64,000 nucleotides of DNA from Pseudomonas flavescens (GTDB taxonomy: Bacteria > Pseudomonadota > Gammaproteobacteria > Pseudomonadales > Pseudomonadaceae): the NCBI RefSeq assembly GCF_013408425.1, contig NZ_JACBYV010000001.1:682001-746000 (forward strand), written 5' to 3'. The first letter of the stretch is position 1. Every line of letters starts with the position of its first letter. The notes under the pieces are model-generated. The model saw only the letters and a list, made by a program, of their open reading frames with translations. It did not search any database and was not told the DNA's origin. Shown here piece by piece: positions 52,385 through 60,935 of the stretch. The position numbers and the translations under genes were made by a program.

Positions 52385-53322
52385 GCCTTGTCCCTGTTCA
52401 GTCGATTGGCCGCCCAGGTGAACACCAGGACGAAAAAGAAGTAGGAGATCACCAGGGCGCTGTTGAAGTGGCCACTGCTGTTCTTCATGTTGTTGAGGTA
52501 GACCTGCAGGGTTTCATAGCGTGTGCCGACCAGCAGGTTGGCGAACACGAACTCACCGAACAGGAAGCTGAAGGACAGGAACAGCGACACCATCAAACCT
52601 TTGCGCAGGTTGGGCAGCACCACCAGAAAGGCGGCTTTCCAGGTGCTGGCGCCGAGCAGATGGGCGGCGTCCATCAGGTCACGCAGGTTGATCGCCTGCA
52701 GGTTGTTGGTGATGGCCCGGTACATGAACGGCAGGGCGATGGTGAAGTAGCAGCCGATCAGGATCCACGGCGTACCGACCATCGCTAGCGGCCCGGAGCC
52801 GTAGAGCTGCAGCAGGCCCACGGCGGAAACCACCGGCGGCACGGCGAACGGCAGCAGGATCAGCACGTTCATCAGCGCATCGAGCTTGGGGAAGTGGTAG
52901 TGCACGACGAACAGCAGTGGCAGGATCAACAGCACCGAGAGTGCCAGGGCGCCGAAGCAGACCAGCAGCGATTGGCCGAACGCCTTGAGGAAGCGCGGCT
53001 CTCCCCAGAGCTCCAGGTACCACTTGAACGTCAGGCCGTCCGGCAGGATGGTTGCCGACCAGCTGGTGGACAGCGAGTAGAGCAGGGTGCCGGCCAGCGG
53101 CAGCAGCAGGATCAGGAACAGCACCCAGACCACCACGCGGTGGTAGAGGCTGGCAGCAGGCACTTTCACAGGCGGTTTAAAAACTACCTGCGTTGCCGCT
53201 GCTTCGTTAAAACCAGGCTCAAAATGCTCATTTACTTTTAGTAAACTCCGCTTTTTCGCCTGTTTTTGCCTCGCATCGGCGGCCTCGCCTACGTTTTTAA
53301 GCGGCCTGTTAGCGCGGGACAT
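52381..53322 (-). CDS. ABC transporter permease 2 with repeat-encoded N-terminal extension
   Basis: The 313-residue permease has six membrane segments from about residue 63 (VVVWVLFLILLLPLAGTLLY) and the docking loop AAHLLGASTWKAAFLVVLPN. The first 58 residues are polar and charged, unlike usual homologues, and residues 6-51 are encoded by a 140-bp repeat element. The ATG at 53322 overlaps permease 1 by 14 bp; GTGs at 53169 or 53163 beyond the repeat could be the older start. It pairs with permease 1 to form the membrane pore. Confidence 0.88.
   Translation of the reverse strand: MSRANRPLKNVGEAADARQKQAKKRSLLKVNEHFEPGFNEAAATQVVFKPPVKVPAASLYHRVVVWVLFLILLLPLAGTLLYSLSTSWSATILPDGLTFKWYLELWGEPRFLKAFGQSLLVCFGALALSVLLILPLLFVVHYHFPKLDALMNVLILLPFAVPPVVSAVGLLQLYGSGPLAMVGTPWILIGCYFTIALPFMYRAITNNLQAINLRDLMDAAHLLGASTWKAAFLVVLPNLRKGLMVSLFLSFSFLFGEFVFANLLVGTRYETLQVYLNNMKNSSGHFNSALVISYFFFVLVFTWAANRLNRDKA
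53169..53308. repeat. 140-bp MITE-like element inside permease 2 reading frame
   Basis: The ends CAGGCGGTTTAAAAAC (53169-53184) and, on the other strand from 53308, CAGGCCGCTTAAAAAC match at 14 of 16 positions. The interior folds as a long imperfect hairpin with the centre GTTTAC-TAAAA-GTAAAT. It resembles the 51169-51257 element in core words but differs in ends. It lies wholly in the 5' coding part of permease 2, adding about 46 residues. The local DNA is AT-richer than the flanking gene. Confidence 0.7.
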
Positions 53323-54157
53323 GGTAGCTCCTTCGCAGCAGCAACTGGTGGACGAGGGTTATCGCTGCCATCAGGCCGACGAGGATCATCGCCAGGGCGC
53401 TGGCCATGTTCGGATCGAGGGAAATGTCCCCGGAAATCATCGCGGCGATGCGGATCGGCAGCACGTTGAAGTTGCCGGTGGTCAGGTAGTACACCGTGGC
53501 ATAGGCACCCAGGGCATTGGCCAGGAGAATCACGAAAGTGCCGAGCAGCGCCGGCGTCAGCACCGGCAGGCCGATATGCCGCCAGAAGTCCCAGGTACCA
53601 GCGCCGAGCAGGGCTGCCGACTCGCGCCAGTCCTGGCGCAGGGCGTCGAAGGCGGGGTAGAGCAGCAGCACGCCGAGGGGGATCTGGAAGTAGGTGTAGA
53701 GCACGATCAGGCCATTCTTCGAGTACAGGTTGAAGCTCTCGATCAGTCCGGCCTGGATCAGCAGCAGGGTCAGCGCACCGTTGAAACCGAGCAGGATGAT
53801 GAAGGCGAAGGCCAGCGGTACCCCGGCGAAGTTGCTGGTCATGTTGGAAAAGGCGATGACGAAGTCACGCAGTTTCGAATCCACCTGGCGCAGCGAGTAG
53901 CTGCCGATGATGGCGATGAGCATGCCGAACAGGCTCGACCAGAAAGCGATCTGCAGGCTGTGCTTGACCGCCTGCATGTAGAACTTCGAGGAAAACGCCT
54001 TCTCGAAATTGCCCAGGCCCCAGCCATCCGGCGTGTTCAGGCTGTTGAGCGCCACCCATACCAGCGGGGCGATCTGAAAGGCGATGAAGAACACCGTGAA
54101 GGGCAGCAGGCACAGCAGTGCCAGCCATTTGCCCCGTGGTTTGCGGGTGGTGCTCAT
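53309..54157 (-). CDS. ABC transporter permease 1 (FbpB/PhnU-like)
   Basis: The 282-residue permease has six predicted membrane segments, beginning GKWLALLCLLPFTVFFIAFQ, with the docking loop ESAALLGAGTWDFWRHIGLP near residue 185. The ATG at 54157 follows CGGAGTTGTTGA and overlaps the stop of the alkaline-phosphatase-family gene by 4 bp (ATGA). It acts with permease 2 and the ATPase to import the captured solute. Confidence 0.9.
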   Translation of the reverse strand: MSTTRKPRGKWLALLCLLPFTVFFIAFQIAPLVWVALNSLNTPDGWGLGNFEKAFSSKFYMQAVKHSLQIAFWSSLFGMLIAIIGSYSLRQVDSKLRDFVIAFSNMTSNFAGVPLAFAFIILLGFNGALTLLLIQAGLIESFNLYSKNGLIVLYTYFQIPLGVLLLYPAFDALRQDWRESAALLGAGTWDFWRHIGLPVLTPALLGTFVILLANALGAYATVYYLTTGNFNVLPIRIAAMISGDISLDPNMASALAMILVGLMAAITLVHQLLLRRSYHVPR

Positions 54158-54960
54158 TTCAACAACTCCGGGCACGAAGGTTTGTCATGGGGCACGCCGA
54201 GCAGCTCGCAGAGGGTGCCGCAAAGCTCCAGTTGCGTCGGGGTCGCGGTCTCGTCGAGGCTGAAGGCATCGCCGAGCACGAACAGCGGCACTTCACGCTC
54301 CTCGGCCAGCAGACCATTGTGCGAGCGGTCATCGTTCATGCCGTGGTCGGCGGTCACCAGCACCTGATAGCCTGCGTCCAGCCAGGTCTGCAGGTAGCCG
54401 GCCAGCAGGATGTCGGCGACCCGCGCCGCGTTGCGGTACTGGCTGCTGTCGAGGCCGTGCTTGTGGCCGGCGTCGTCGATGTTCATCGGGTGCACCAGCA
54501 GAAAGTCCGGCGCATGCGCGAGGCGCAGGCTCTCGGCATCGTCGAACAGGTGCGAGTCCGGGTAGTGGTCGACGTAATAGAAATGTCCGTGCTGGATCGG
54601 CAGCTCGCTATCACGGGTATGGCGGTCACGGGCCGCCACGAAGGGCGCACGGTTGTACAGCTCGCTCATCCAGTGATAGGCGGCAGCTGCAGTGCTCAGC
54701 CCGGCGGCGCGGGCGTAGTGGAACACGCTGCGTTGATGGCTCAGGCGCACCACGTTGTTGTGCACGATGCCGCTGTCGATCGGTGTCACGCCAGTGAGAA
54801 TGCACTCGTAGAGCGGCCTGGACAGCGAAGGCAGCTCGCACTCGAGTTTGTACAGCGCAGCACGGCCAGCGGCGCGATACGCCTGCAGATGGCCGAGCGC
54901 ATGCCGAGCGACCTCGTAATTGAGGCCGTCGAGAATGACGAGGATGACCTTGGACGGCAT
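54154..54960 (-). CDS. Alkaline-phosphatase-superfamily hydrolase
   Basis: The 268-residue protein belongs to the nucleotide pyrophosphatase/phosphodiesterase branch. It opens KVILVILDGLNYEVARHALG with the first metal-binding Asp, has the nucleophile region LPSLSRPLYECILTG with Ser, and metal sites IDDAGHKHGLD and VLVTADHGMNDD. No signal peptide is visible, so it should act in the cytoplasm on an imported phosphodiester, phosphonate or sulfate ester. The gene sits inside the ABC operon, coupled by a 4-bp overlap to permease 1, which links import to hydrolysis. Confidence 0.87.
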   Translation of the reverse strand: MPSKVILVILDGLNYEVARHALGHLQAYRAAGRAALYKLECELPSLSRPLYECILTGVTPIDSGIVHNNVVRLSHQRSVFHYARAAGLSTAAAAYHWMSELYNRAPFVAARDRHTRDSELPIQHGHFYYVDHYPDSHLFDDAESLRLAHAPDFLLVHPMNIDDAGHKHGLDSSQYRNAARVADILLAGYLQTWLDAGYQVLVTADHGMNDDRSHNGLLAEEREVPLFVLGDAFSLDETATPTQLELCGTLCELLGVPHDKPSCPELLK

Positions 54961-54976
54961 GGGTAATCCTGGAGGA

Positions 54977-55066
54977 GTAGGGTGGATGACGCTTCTTTCA
55001 ACCACCACTGGGATATCAAAATGGTGGACGGATAAAGCGTCAGCTACGCGCCCCGGTCCACCCTAC
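54977..55066. repeat. 90-bp hairpin repeat, GTAGGGTGGA family
   Basis: GTAGGGTGGA (54977-54986) and TCCACCCTAC (55057-55066) are perfect terminal inverted repeats. Inside, GACGCTT pairs with AAGCGTC and CCACCA with TGGTGG, giving a long imperfect hairpin. It lies between the binding-protein gene and the phosphatase-family gene of one operon. The GTAG head is shared with the REP family elsewhere in the window. Confidence 0.75.
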
Positions 55067-55081
55067 GTGCTGCGGCCTCGC

Positions 55082-56140
55082 TTACTCCATATTGATGATC
55101 ACGTTTTCCTGCCACAGCTGCGGCAGGGTTTTCGAGGTCGTTTCCCAGGCGGCGGTGTCCTTGATCGGCTTGACCTTGGCGTACTGCTCGTTGGGCAGCA
55201 GCTTGGCCTGCACTTCAGCCGGCAGGGTCAGGTGCTCGGCGCGGATCGGGCGGGCGTTGCCCTTGGCCAGGTTGATCTGCCCGGCGTCGCTGAGGATGTA
55301 CTCGCGGGCCAGCTTGGCGGCGTTGGGGTTCTTGGCGTACTTGTTGATGATGGTGGTGTAACCGGAGATCACCGAGCCATCGGAAGGAATCAGCACTTCG
55401 AAGCGGTTCGGGTCGATCTGGTCGCGGTAGCTCAGGCCGTTGAAGTCCCAGACGATGCCGACTTCCACTTCGCCTTTTTCCAGGGTCTGGATGGTCGGGT
55501 TGGCCAGCGACAGGCGCCCCTGTTCGGCGATCTCGGCGAAGTAGTCCAGACCCGGCTGGATGTTCTTCTCGTCGCCACCGTTGGCGATGGCCGCAGCCAG
55601 CACGCCGTTGACGGCCTGGGCGGCGGCGCTGACGTCGCCGATGGCCACGCGGTACTTGCCGGTTTTCAGGTCGGCCCAGCTTTTCGGGGCGTCCTTGACC
55701 AGTTGCTTGTTGATGATGAAGGCGATGGAGCCGGTGTAGGCGAGCATCCAGTGGCCGTCGGCGTCCTTGGCCCACTCAGGAATCTGGCTCCAGGTGGTCG
55801 GTTTGTAGGGCTGAGTCACGCCCTGCTGCACGGCGATCGGGCCGAAGGCGGCGCCCACGTCACCGATATCGGCGCTGGCGTTGTCTTTTTCGGCGGCGAA
55901 CTTGGCGATTTCCTGGGCCGAGCTCATGTCGGTGTCCATGTGCTTGAGGCCATACTTGTCGCTCAGGTCCTGCCAGGTGTCCTTCCAGTTGGCCCAACTG
56001 TCCGGCATGCCGACGCTGTTCACGGCGCCTTCTTTGCGTGCGGCCTGTTCCAGTGCAGTTATATCCGTCTCGGCGGCCATGGCCTGGGAGGCCAGAGCGA
56101 TGGCGCTGCCCATCAGCGATGCCAGTAGCAGTTGTTTCAT
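55082..56140 (-). CDS. Extracellular solute-binding protein (FbpA/PhnS-like)
   Basis: The 352-residue protein has a signal peptide (MKQLLLASLMGSAIALASQA, cleaved after AMA) and a type II binding-protein fold beginning ITALEQAARKEGAVNSVGMP. Characteristic parts are ADIGDVGAAFGPIAVQQG, AYTGSIAFIINKQLV and GEVEVGIVWDFNGLSY. The family takes up iron(III), thiamine-type, polyamine or aminoethylphosphonate ligands. An AAAGGAG ribosome site lies before ATG 56140. It is the promoter-proximal gene of the ABC/phosphatase operon and divergent from the UTRA regulator. Confidence 0.9.
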   Translation of the reverse strand: MKQLLLASLMGSAIALASQAMAAETDITALEQAARKEGAVNSVGMPDSWANWKDTWQDLSDKYGLKHMDTDMSSAQEIAKFAAEKDNASADIGDVGAAFGPIAVQQGVTQPYKPTTWSQIPEWAKDADGHWMLAYTGSIAFIINKQLVKDAPKSWADLKTGKYRVAIGDVSAAAQAVNGVLAAAIANGGDEKNIQPGLDYFAEIAEQGRLSLANPTIQTLEKGEVEVGIVWDFNGLSYRDQIDPNRFEVLIPSDGSVISGYTTIINKYAKNPNAAKLAREYILSDAGQINLAKGNARPIRAEHLTLPAEVQAKLLPNEQYAKVKPIKDTAAWETTSKTLPQLWQENVIINME

Positions 56141-56454
56141 TGGAAACTCCTTTGCGTTGAGGGTTGGTCTAGATCAGCAAGACCCAAGCCAATGTAGGCG
56201 GTGCCAATGACAGTTTTGTGTCGGCATGGCCGCCGCGCACATCCGGGGCTCGCGACGAGGCCCCGCTCAGCAAGCGTAGACCAGGTTAAGCCTTTGAATT
56301 GGCGGGCTTGTCACTGGCATGGGGCGTGCTTGAAAGCAGCCTGTCATCTGCCGGTCATCCGCTTTGCCTAGGCTTGCAGGCGAGCATTGCAGCCAGTCGA
56401 TGGCTGTTACCTGCCCCGTAATGGGGCTGGTCTAGTCCAAAAGGAATCAGCGTG
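56141..56454. promoter_or_regulatory. Divergent control region with HutC-type operator sites
   Basis: Two near-palindromes of the TGGTCTAGACCA class occur: TGGTCTAGATCA at 56165-56176, close to the binding-protein start, and TGGTCTAGTCCA at 56428-56439, close to the regulator start. A half site TAGACCA lies at 56277-56283. HutC/DasR-type GntR proteins bind such sequences, so the adjacent UTRA regulator probably controls both directions. Confidence 0.65.
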
Positions 56455-57171
56455 ATGCGCGACGATACGCCACGGGCCGTCACCACCATTTGCCGGGCGT
56501 TGCAGGAACAGATCGAGCATGGCCTGCTGCCTGCCGGTGCCAAACTGCCGGCCGAGCGCCGCCTGAGCGAATTGTTCGACACCACCCGGATCACCCTGCG
56601 TGAGGCGCTGGGGCAACTGGAAGCCCAGGGCGTGGTGTACCGCGAAGAGCGCCGCGGCTGGTTCGTCTCGCCAGCGCGGGTCGCCTACAATCCGCTGGTG
56701 CGCACCCACTTTCATGCCATGGTCGCCGAGCAGGGCAGGGTGCCCGCCACCGAAGTATTGAGTGCGCGGTTGATGCCGGCCCACTCGCAGGTCTGCCAGT
56801 TGCTGGGCTTGTCCGGGCTGTCCAGCGTCTACCAGATCCGCCGGGCGCGGCGCATCGACGGGCGTCTGGTGCTGTATGTCGAGCATTACCTGAACCCCGA
56901 CTATTTTCCCGGCATCCTCGACTACGACCTGACCCGGTCGCTGACCGAGCTGTATGCCAGCGAGTACGACGTGCACTACGGCCGGGTACGTTTCGACATG
57001 GTGCCCACCGCACTGCATGCCGACGCCGCCGCGGCGCTGAAGGTAGCGCCCGGCAGTCCGGCGTTGCGCATCGTCCGGGTCAACCGCGACCAGCGCGGCC
57101 GCCTTATCGATTGCGACCTCGAGTACTGGCGCCATGATGCGATTCATATCAGCGTGGAAGTGCCGGATTAG
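56455..57171 (+). CDS. GntR-family regulator, HutC/UTRA subgroup
   Basis: The 238-residue protein has an N-terminal GntR winged helix (ICRALQEQIEHGLLPAGAKL, then PAERRLSELFDTTRITLREA and LEAQGVVYREERRGWFVSPA) and a C-terminal UTRA ligand domain (VYQIRRARRIDGRLVLYVEH, LTRSLTELYASEYDVHY). The ATG at 56455 is preferred to a GTG directly before it, with AAGGAAT as ribosome site. It is divergent from the ABC/phosphatase operon with operator-like sites between. UTRA regulators commonly sense phosphorylated or amino compounds such as phosphonates or histidine-pathway acids. Confidence 0.9.
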   Translation: MRDDTPRAVTTICRALQEQIEHGLLPAGAKLPAERRLSELFDTTRITLREALGQLEAQGVVYREERRGWFVSPARVAYNPLVRTHFHAMVAEQGRVPATEVLSARLMPAHSQVCQLLGLSGLSSVYQIRRARRIDGRLVLYVEHYLNPDYFPGILDYDLTRSLTELYASEYDVHYGRVRFDMVPTALHADAAAALKVAPGSPALRIVRVNRDQRGRLIDCDLEYWRHDAIHISVEVPD

Positions 57172-57209
57172 GGCTGGTAAGTGGAGGACGCGTTCGTAGG
57201 CCTCTACTT

Positions 57210-57260
57210 GTGGGAGCGGGCCATGCCCGCGAAAAAATCACGGGCATGGCCCGTTCCCAC
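57210..57260. repeat. Head-to-head REP pair (BIME-like) of the GTGGGAGCGGGC class
   Basis: GTGGGAGCGGGCCATGCCCG (from 57210) is mirrored by a near-identical copy reading from 57260 on the other strand, separated by AAAAA. The whole is a 23-bp stem with two mismatched positions. It begins 39 bp after the UTRA regulator and may end its transcript. Confidence 0.85.
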
Positions 57261-57626
57261 AGGTACTGCATCGATGTCCGCTTCTGCCTTGAAACTACCT
57301 CTTTCCACGTTCGTAAACGGCAATCGATGCTCGTTCTGAAGAGCAGCCATCGCCCGCCCTTACAACGCCTTCCCGAGCGTATTGTCGAGGTGCCTGGCCG
57401 AGCGTAGAATCGCCGTCGCAGGCCATCCCCATACCTATAATTTTCCGCTCTCCGCATCCGCCACTCCCCGCGTTCATCGCCCCGGAGTGCGAGCTGCCGT
57501 GTGCGTGTTCGTCGTGTATGGGGGCTCCATTTTTTCGTTCTCTTCCTACAGCCGCTCGCTGCCATTCGGGCCGCGGGCGAAAGGCCGTTGTAGCTGAAGC
57601 GTTCCCCAAGGGCGGATATCACCCGA
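57261..57626. other. Gap without a recognised gene
   Basis: About 365 bp between the REP pair and sotB hold no frame with good codon bias or a ribosome site. A stretch rich in T/C (57530-57545, TTTTTTCGTTCTCTTC) and the final 60 bp before 57627 probably contain the sotB promoter, which I cannot place. Confidence 0.4.
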
Positions 57627-58817
57627 ATGAACACACCCGAGCAGGCGCATAGCGGTAGCTGGCTGAGCGTGATTGCACTGGCGCTGGGCGCCTTCATCTT
57701 CAACACCACCGAATTCGTGCCGGTGGGTTTGCTGAGCCAGATCGGCCACAGCTTCGACATGACCACCGCGAGTGTCGGCCTGATGCTGACCATCTATGCC
57801 TGGGTGGTGGCTCTGGCGTCGCTGCCGCTGATGCTGCTGACGCGTAATATCGAGCGGCGCAAGCTGCTGGCTTTCGTGTTCATGCTGTTCATCGCCAGCC
57901 ACGTCCTGTCGGGCATCGCCTGGAGCTTCAGCGTGCTGATGGTCAGCCGTATCGGGATCGCCCTGGCGCACGCGCTGTTCTGGGCGATTACCGCGTCCCT
58001 GGCGGTCCGCGTGGCACCCGAAGGCAAGCAGGCGCAAGCCCTCGGCCTGCTGGCGACCGGTAGCGCGCTGGCCATGGTGCTGGGCATTCCTCTGGGCCGC
58101 GTGATCGGCGAGGTGCTGGGCTGGCGCACGACCTTTACCGTGATCGCCGTGGTGGCGGGCGTGGTGGTGCTGTGCCTGATGAAGAACCTGCCGCTGCTGC
58201 CCAGCCAGAACTCCGGCTCGCTGCGCAGCCTGCCGGTGCTGTTCAAGCGCCCGGCACTGGTCACCGTGTACGTGCTCACCGCGCTGGTGATCACCGCCCA
58301 CTTCACCGCGTATACCTACATCGAGCCGTTCGCCCTGGAGGTTGCGGGCATCGCTGGCGACATGATCACCGTGCTGCTGCTGTTGTTCGGCTGTGCGGGC
58401 ATCATCGGCTCCATCCTGTTCAGCCGCTACAGCGCACGCTACCCGCGCGGTTTCGTGATCGCGGCGATCAGCGTGCTGAGCCTGTGCATGCTGTTCCTGC
58501 TGCCAGTGGCCCGCGAGCACGCCTACCTGGCGACCCTCAGCGTGGTCTGGGGCATCGCCATGATGTGCTTCGGCCTGGCCCTGCAGGCCAAGGTGCTGAA
58601 CCTGGCGTCGGACGCCACCGATGTGGCCATGGCGCTGTTTTCCGGCATCTTCAATATCGGCATCGGCGGCGGCGCCTTGCTCGGCAGCCTGGTGAGCAGC
58701 CAGCTGGGCGTGGCCAATGTCGGTATCGTTGGCGGTATGCTCGGTATCGGCGGTTTGCTGCTGTGCTGCGTGACCACCTATCACTTCTCCAGGCCGCTCA
58801 AGCCGCAACCTCTCTAG
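57627..58817 (+). CDS. sotB: Sugar efflux transporter
   Basis: The 396-residue MFS protein closely follows remembered E. coli SotB (YdeA): [53 protein letters not shown]-like and [18 protein letters not shown], and [20 protein letters not shown]. SotB exports arabinose, IPTG-like and related sugars at the inner membrane. Twelve membrane helices are predicted. It stands alone. It is a distant relative of the two DHA1 exporters at 17699 and 27978. Confidence 0.9.
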   Translation: MNTPEQAHSGSWLSVIALALGAFIFNTTEFVPVGLLSQIGHSFDMTTASVGLMLTIYAWVVALASLPLMLLTRNIERRKLLAFVFMLFIASHVLSGIAWSFSVLMVSRIGIALAHALFWAITASLAVRVAPEGKQAQALGLLATGSALAMVLGIPLGRVIGEVLGWRTTFTVIAVVAGVVVLCLMKNLPLLPSQNSGSLRSLPVLFKRPALVTVYVLTALVITAHFTAYTYIEPFALEVAGIAGDMITVLLLLFGCAGIIGSILFSRYSARYPRGFVIAAISVLSLCMLFLLPVAREHAYLATLSVVWGIAMMCFGLALQAKVLNLASDATDVAMALFSGIFNIGIGGGALLGSLVSSQLGVANVGIVGGMLGIGGLLLCCVTTYHFSRPLKPQPL

Positions 58818-58833
58818 CCTGTTGGGCAGCAGA

Positions 58834-59379
58834 TCAGCTCTGTTGCCGCCGCCATTCTTCACGGCTGATTTCCCAGATCTGCGAAGGCAGCCGGCCAGAG
58901 ACGTAATCGCTCTCGCCGGTTTCCACCAGGCACATCCCCTCGCGTTCCGAAAGGCGTTGCGAGGCCCTGTTGGCCACGGCCTTGGGCACACGCATCAGCG
59001 GCCGCTCCAACACCTCGAACCAGTAGCGATTGACCGCCGCACAGGCTTCGCTCATCAGGCCCTGGCGCTGCCAGGCCGGGGCGATCCAGAACCCCCGGTT
59101 GTTGTCTGGCGCATCCATCAGACTGATGACGCCGATCACCCGCTCGGCATCCTTGACCGGGCGCAACGTCCAGTGCCATTCGCCGCCGCTGGCCATCGCA
59201 GGCAGGGCGACGTCACGCAGGTAGGTCAACGCGCCATCGGGCGGGTAGGGCCATGGCACGCGGCTATTGAGGTAGCGCACCACTTCCCAGTGGGCGAACA
59301 GCGGCTGAATCTGCTCGGCGTCCGCCAGTTGCAGAGGCTGCAGAAGCAGGCGAGGGGTGCTCAGGGTGGGAAGGGGCAT
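58834..59379 (-). CDS. GNAT-family acetyltransferase (RimJ/RimL-like)
   Basis: The 181-residue protein starts LPTLSTPRLLLQPLQLADAE, typical of RimJ/RimL-type N-acetyltransferases, and has RVIGVISLMDAPDNNRGFWI, WQRQGLMSEACAAVNRYWFE for CoA binding, and a C-terminal NRASQRLSEREGM (N-x-x-S-x-x-x-x-E-x-x-G-like). It could acetylate a protein N-terminus or a small amine. The ATG at 59379 is chosen over one 30 bp upstream for alignment with the family start. It is convergent with sotB. Confidence 0.85.
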   Translation of the reverse strand: MPLPTLSTPRLLLQPLQLADAEQIQPLFAHWEVVRYLNSRVPWPYPPDGALTYLRDVALPAMASGGEWHWTLRPVKDAERVIGVISLMDAPDNNRGFWIAPAWQRQGLMSEACAAVNRYWFEVLERPLMRVPKAVANRASQRLSEREGMCLVETGESDYVSGRLPSQIWEISREEWRRQQS

Positions 59380-59483
59380 GCAGGCATTCCATTGCTGTCG
59401 ATGAGCCAATGATAGTGCCGATGGATGCAGCGGTTGTCATGCCTGCTTTTCACGCCGCAACGCCTGGGCACGGCAAGTTCTCA

Positions 59484-59550
59484 TCGCCGGCAAGCCAGCT
59501 CCTACGCACTGGCGATAACCCGGATCCTGCAGGAGCCGGCTCGCCGGCGA
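59484..59550. repeat. Inverted pair of REP elements of the GTAGGAGC class
   Basis: On the minus strand from 59505 reads GTAG followed by GAGCTGGCTTGCCGGCGA; on the plus strand from 59529 reads GCAG followed by GAGCCGGCTCGCCGGCGA. The two face away from each other over 23 bp. This is a third REP class in the window. Confidence 0.8.
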
Positions 59551-59635
59551 TTGGGCCTCAGGCCTGCAATGCCTGCCCAGCTCGTGCAGGGTGGCTGACC
59601 ATGATGGGGCTATTGGACCGCCGCTTCGAGGTGGC

Positions 59636-60922
59636 TCAGAGAATGACCCTCAGGCACTGGCCGGCGTGATACAGCGAGAAACCGGTCTCGTACATGCTGC
59701 TGCGCAGCTCTGCGCCGCGCAGTGCCTGCATGGGTGAGAAAGGGATGGGCAGCGCTGCGCTGTCGTCGCTCAACAGGAACTGGGCCAGGGCCTTGCCGAC
59801 CACCGTGCCCGTGGTGTTGCCGCGGCCGTTGTAGCCGGTGACCGCGATCAGCCCGTGAGCAGGCTCGAACAGGCGCATCAGGTGATCGGGGGTGAAGTCG
59901 ATGCAGCCGGTCCAGTGCAGTTGCCACTCGACCTTGCCCAACTCCGGGAAGTAGTGCTGCTGGATGCGGTCGGCCCAGCCGCGGATGAACCAGTCCGGCT
60001 TGTTGTTGGCGCGCCCCATGCTGCCCAGCAGCAGGCGGCCATCGGCGTCGCGGCGGATGCTGCTGAGCACCGTGCGCGTGTCCCAGGAGCCCTGGCCGTG
60101 GCGCAGCACCTGATCGGCTGCGGCGCCCTGCAGCGGTACCGAGGCGACCTGGTAGTAATAGCCGCGGAAGTAGTGACGCTGCAGCTGCGTCCATTCGCCC
60201 TCGGTGTAGGCGCCCGTGGAGATGATCACCTTCTGTGCGTTCACCGCGCCCTGGCCGCTGCGCACCTGCCAGGCATCAGCACTGCGGGTCAGTGCCTTGA
60301 CCGGCGAGTGTTGGTGGATGCGGCCGCCGAGGCGCATGACCGCCCTGGCCAGGCCCATGGTGTAGGCCATGGGGTTGATGGTGCCGGCCCGGCGGTCGAG
60401 CAGGGCGCCGGTGATCCTGTCGGTGCCGCAGTAGTCGGCACAGGCTGCTCCCGTAAGCAGTTCGACATCGGCACCGCGCCGCCGCCACTGCGCTTCGCGA
60501 TCCTTGAGGTCGGCCAGGCCGGCGGCGTTGTGCGCCATGTGCAGGGTGCCGTCGTTGCGTGCCTGGCAGTCGATGCCGAGGCGCCGGATCTGCGCGAACA
60601 CCGCAGCGGGTGCCTGGCCGAGCACCTCGTTGAGGCGGCTGCCGTGGCGCTGGCCCAGGGTCGCCTCGACATCATCGGGCTTGATCCAGGTACCGGCATT
60701 CACCAGGCCGACGTTGCGCCCCGAGCCGCCGTGGCCCACTTCATGGGCGTCGAGCACGCAGACCGTGCGCCCCTGTTCGAGCAGGTGCAAGGCGGCCGAC
60801 AGCCCGGTGATGCCGGCGCCGATGATGCAGACATCTGCCTGCGCATCGCCATTCAGCGGCCCGGACAATGATTCGCGCGGCGTGAGCGTTTCCCACAGAC
60901 AGGCATGCTGCAATTGACGCAT
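59636..60922 (-). CDS. amaA: L-pipecolate oxidase (FAD-dependent)
   Basis: The 428-residue flavoprotein has the FAD-binding ADVCIIGAGITGLSAALHLL near residue 30 and GSGRNVGLVNAGTW of the DAO/PuuB-like oxidoreductases. Length and order next to amaB match P. putida AmaA, which oxidises L-pipecolate to piperideine-6-carboxylate (2-aminoadipate semialdehyde). The ATG at 60922 lies 13 bp after the amaB stop with a GAGGTCG ribosome site. It is the second gene of amaB-amaA. A less specific glycine/D-amino acid oxidase role cannot be fully excluded. Confidence 0.88.
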   Translation of the reverse strand: MRQLQHACLWETLTPRESLSGPLNGDAQADVCIIGAGITGLSAALHLLEQGRTVCVLDAHEVGHGGSGRNVGLVNAGTWIKPDDVEATLGQRHGSRLNEVLGQAPAAVFAQIRRLGIDCQARNDGTLHMAHNAAGLADLKDREAQWRRRGADVELLTGAACADYCGTDRITGALLDRRAGTINPMAYTMGLARAVMRLGGRIHQHSPVKALTRSADAWQVRSGQGAVNAQKVIISTGAYTEGEWTQLQRHYFRGYYYQVASVPLQGAAADQVLRHGQGSWDTRTVLSSIRRDADGRLLLGSMGRANNKPDWFIRGWADRIQQHYFPELGKVEWQLHWTGCIDFTPDHLMRLFEPAHGLIAVTGYNGRGNTTGTVVGKALAQFLLSDDSAALPIPFSPMQALRGAELRSSMYETGFSLYHAGQCLRVIL

Positions 60923-60935
60923 GGCGCGACCTCGC

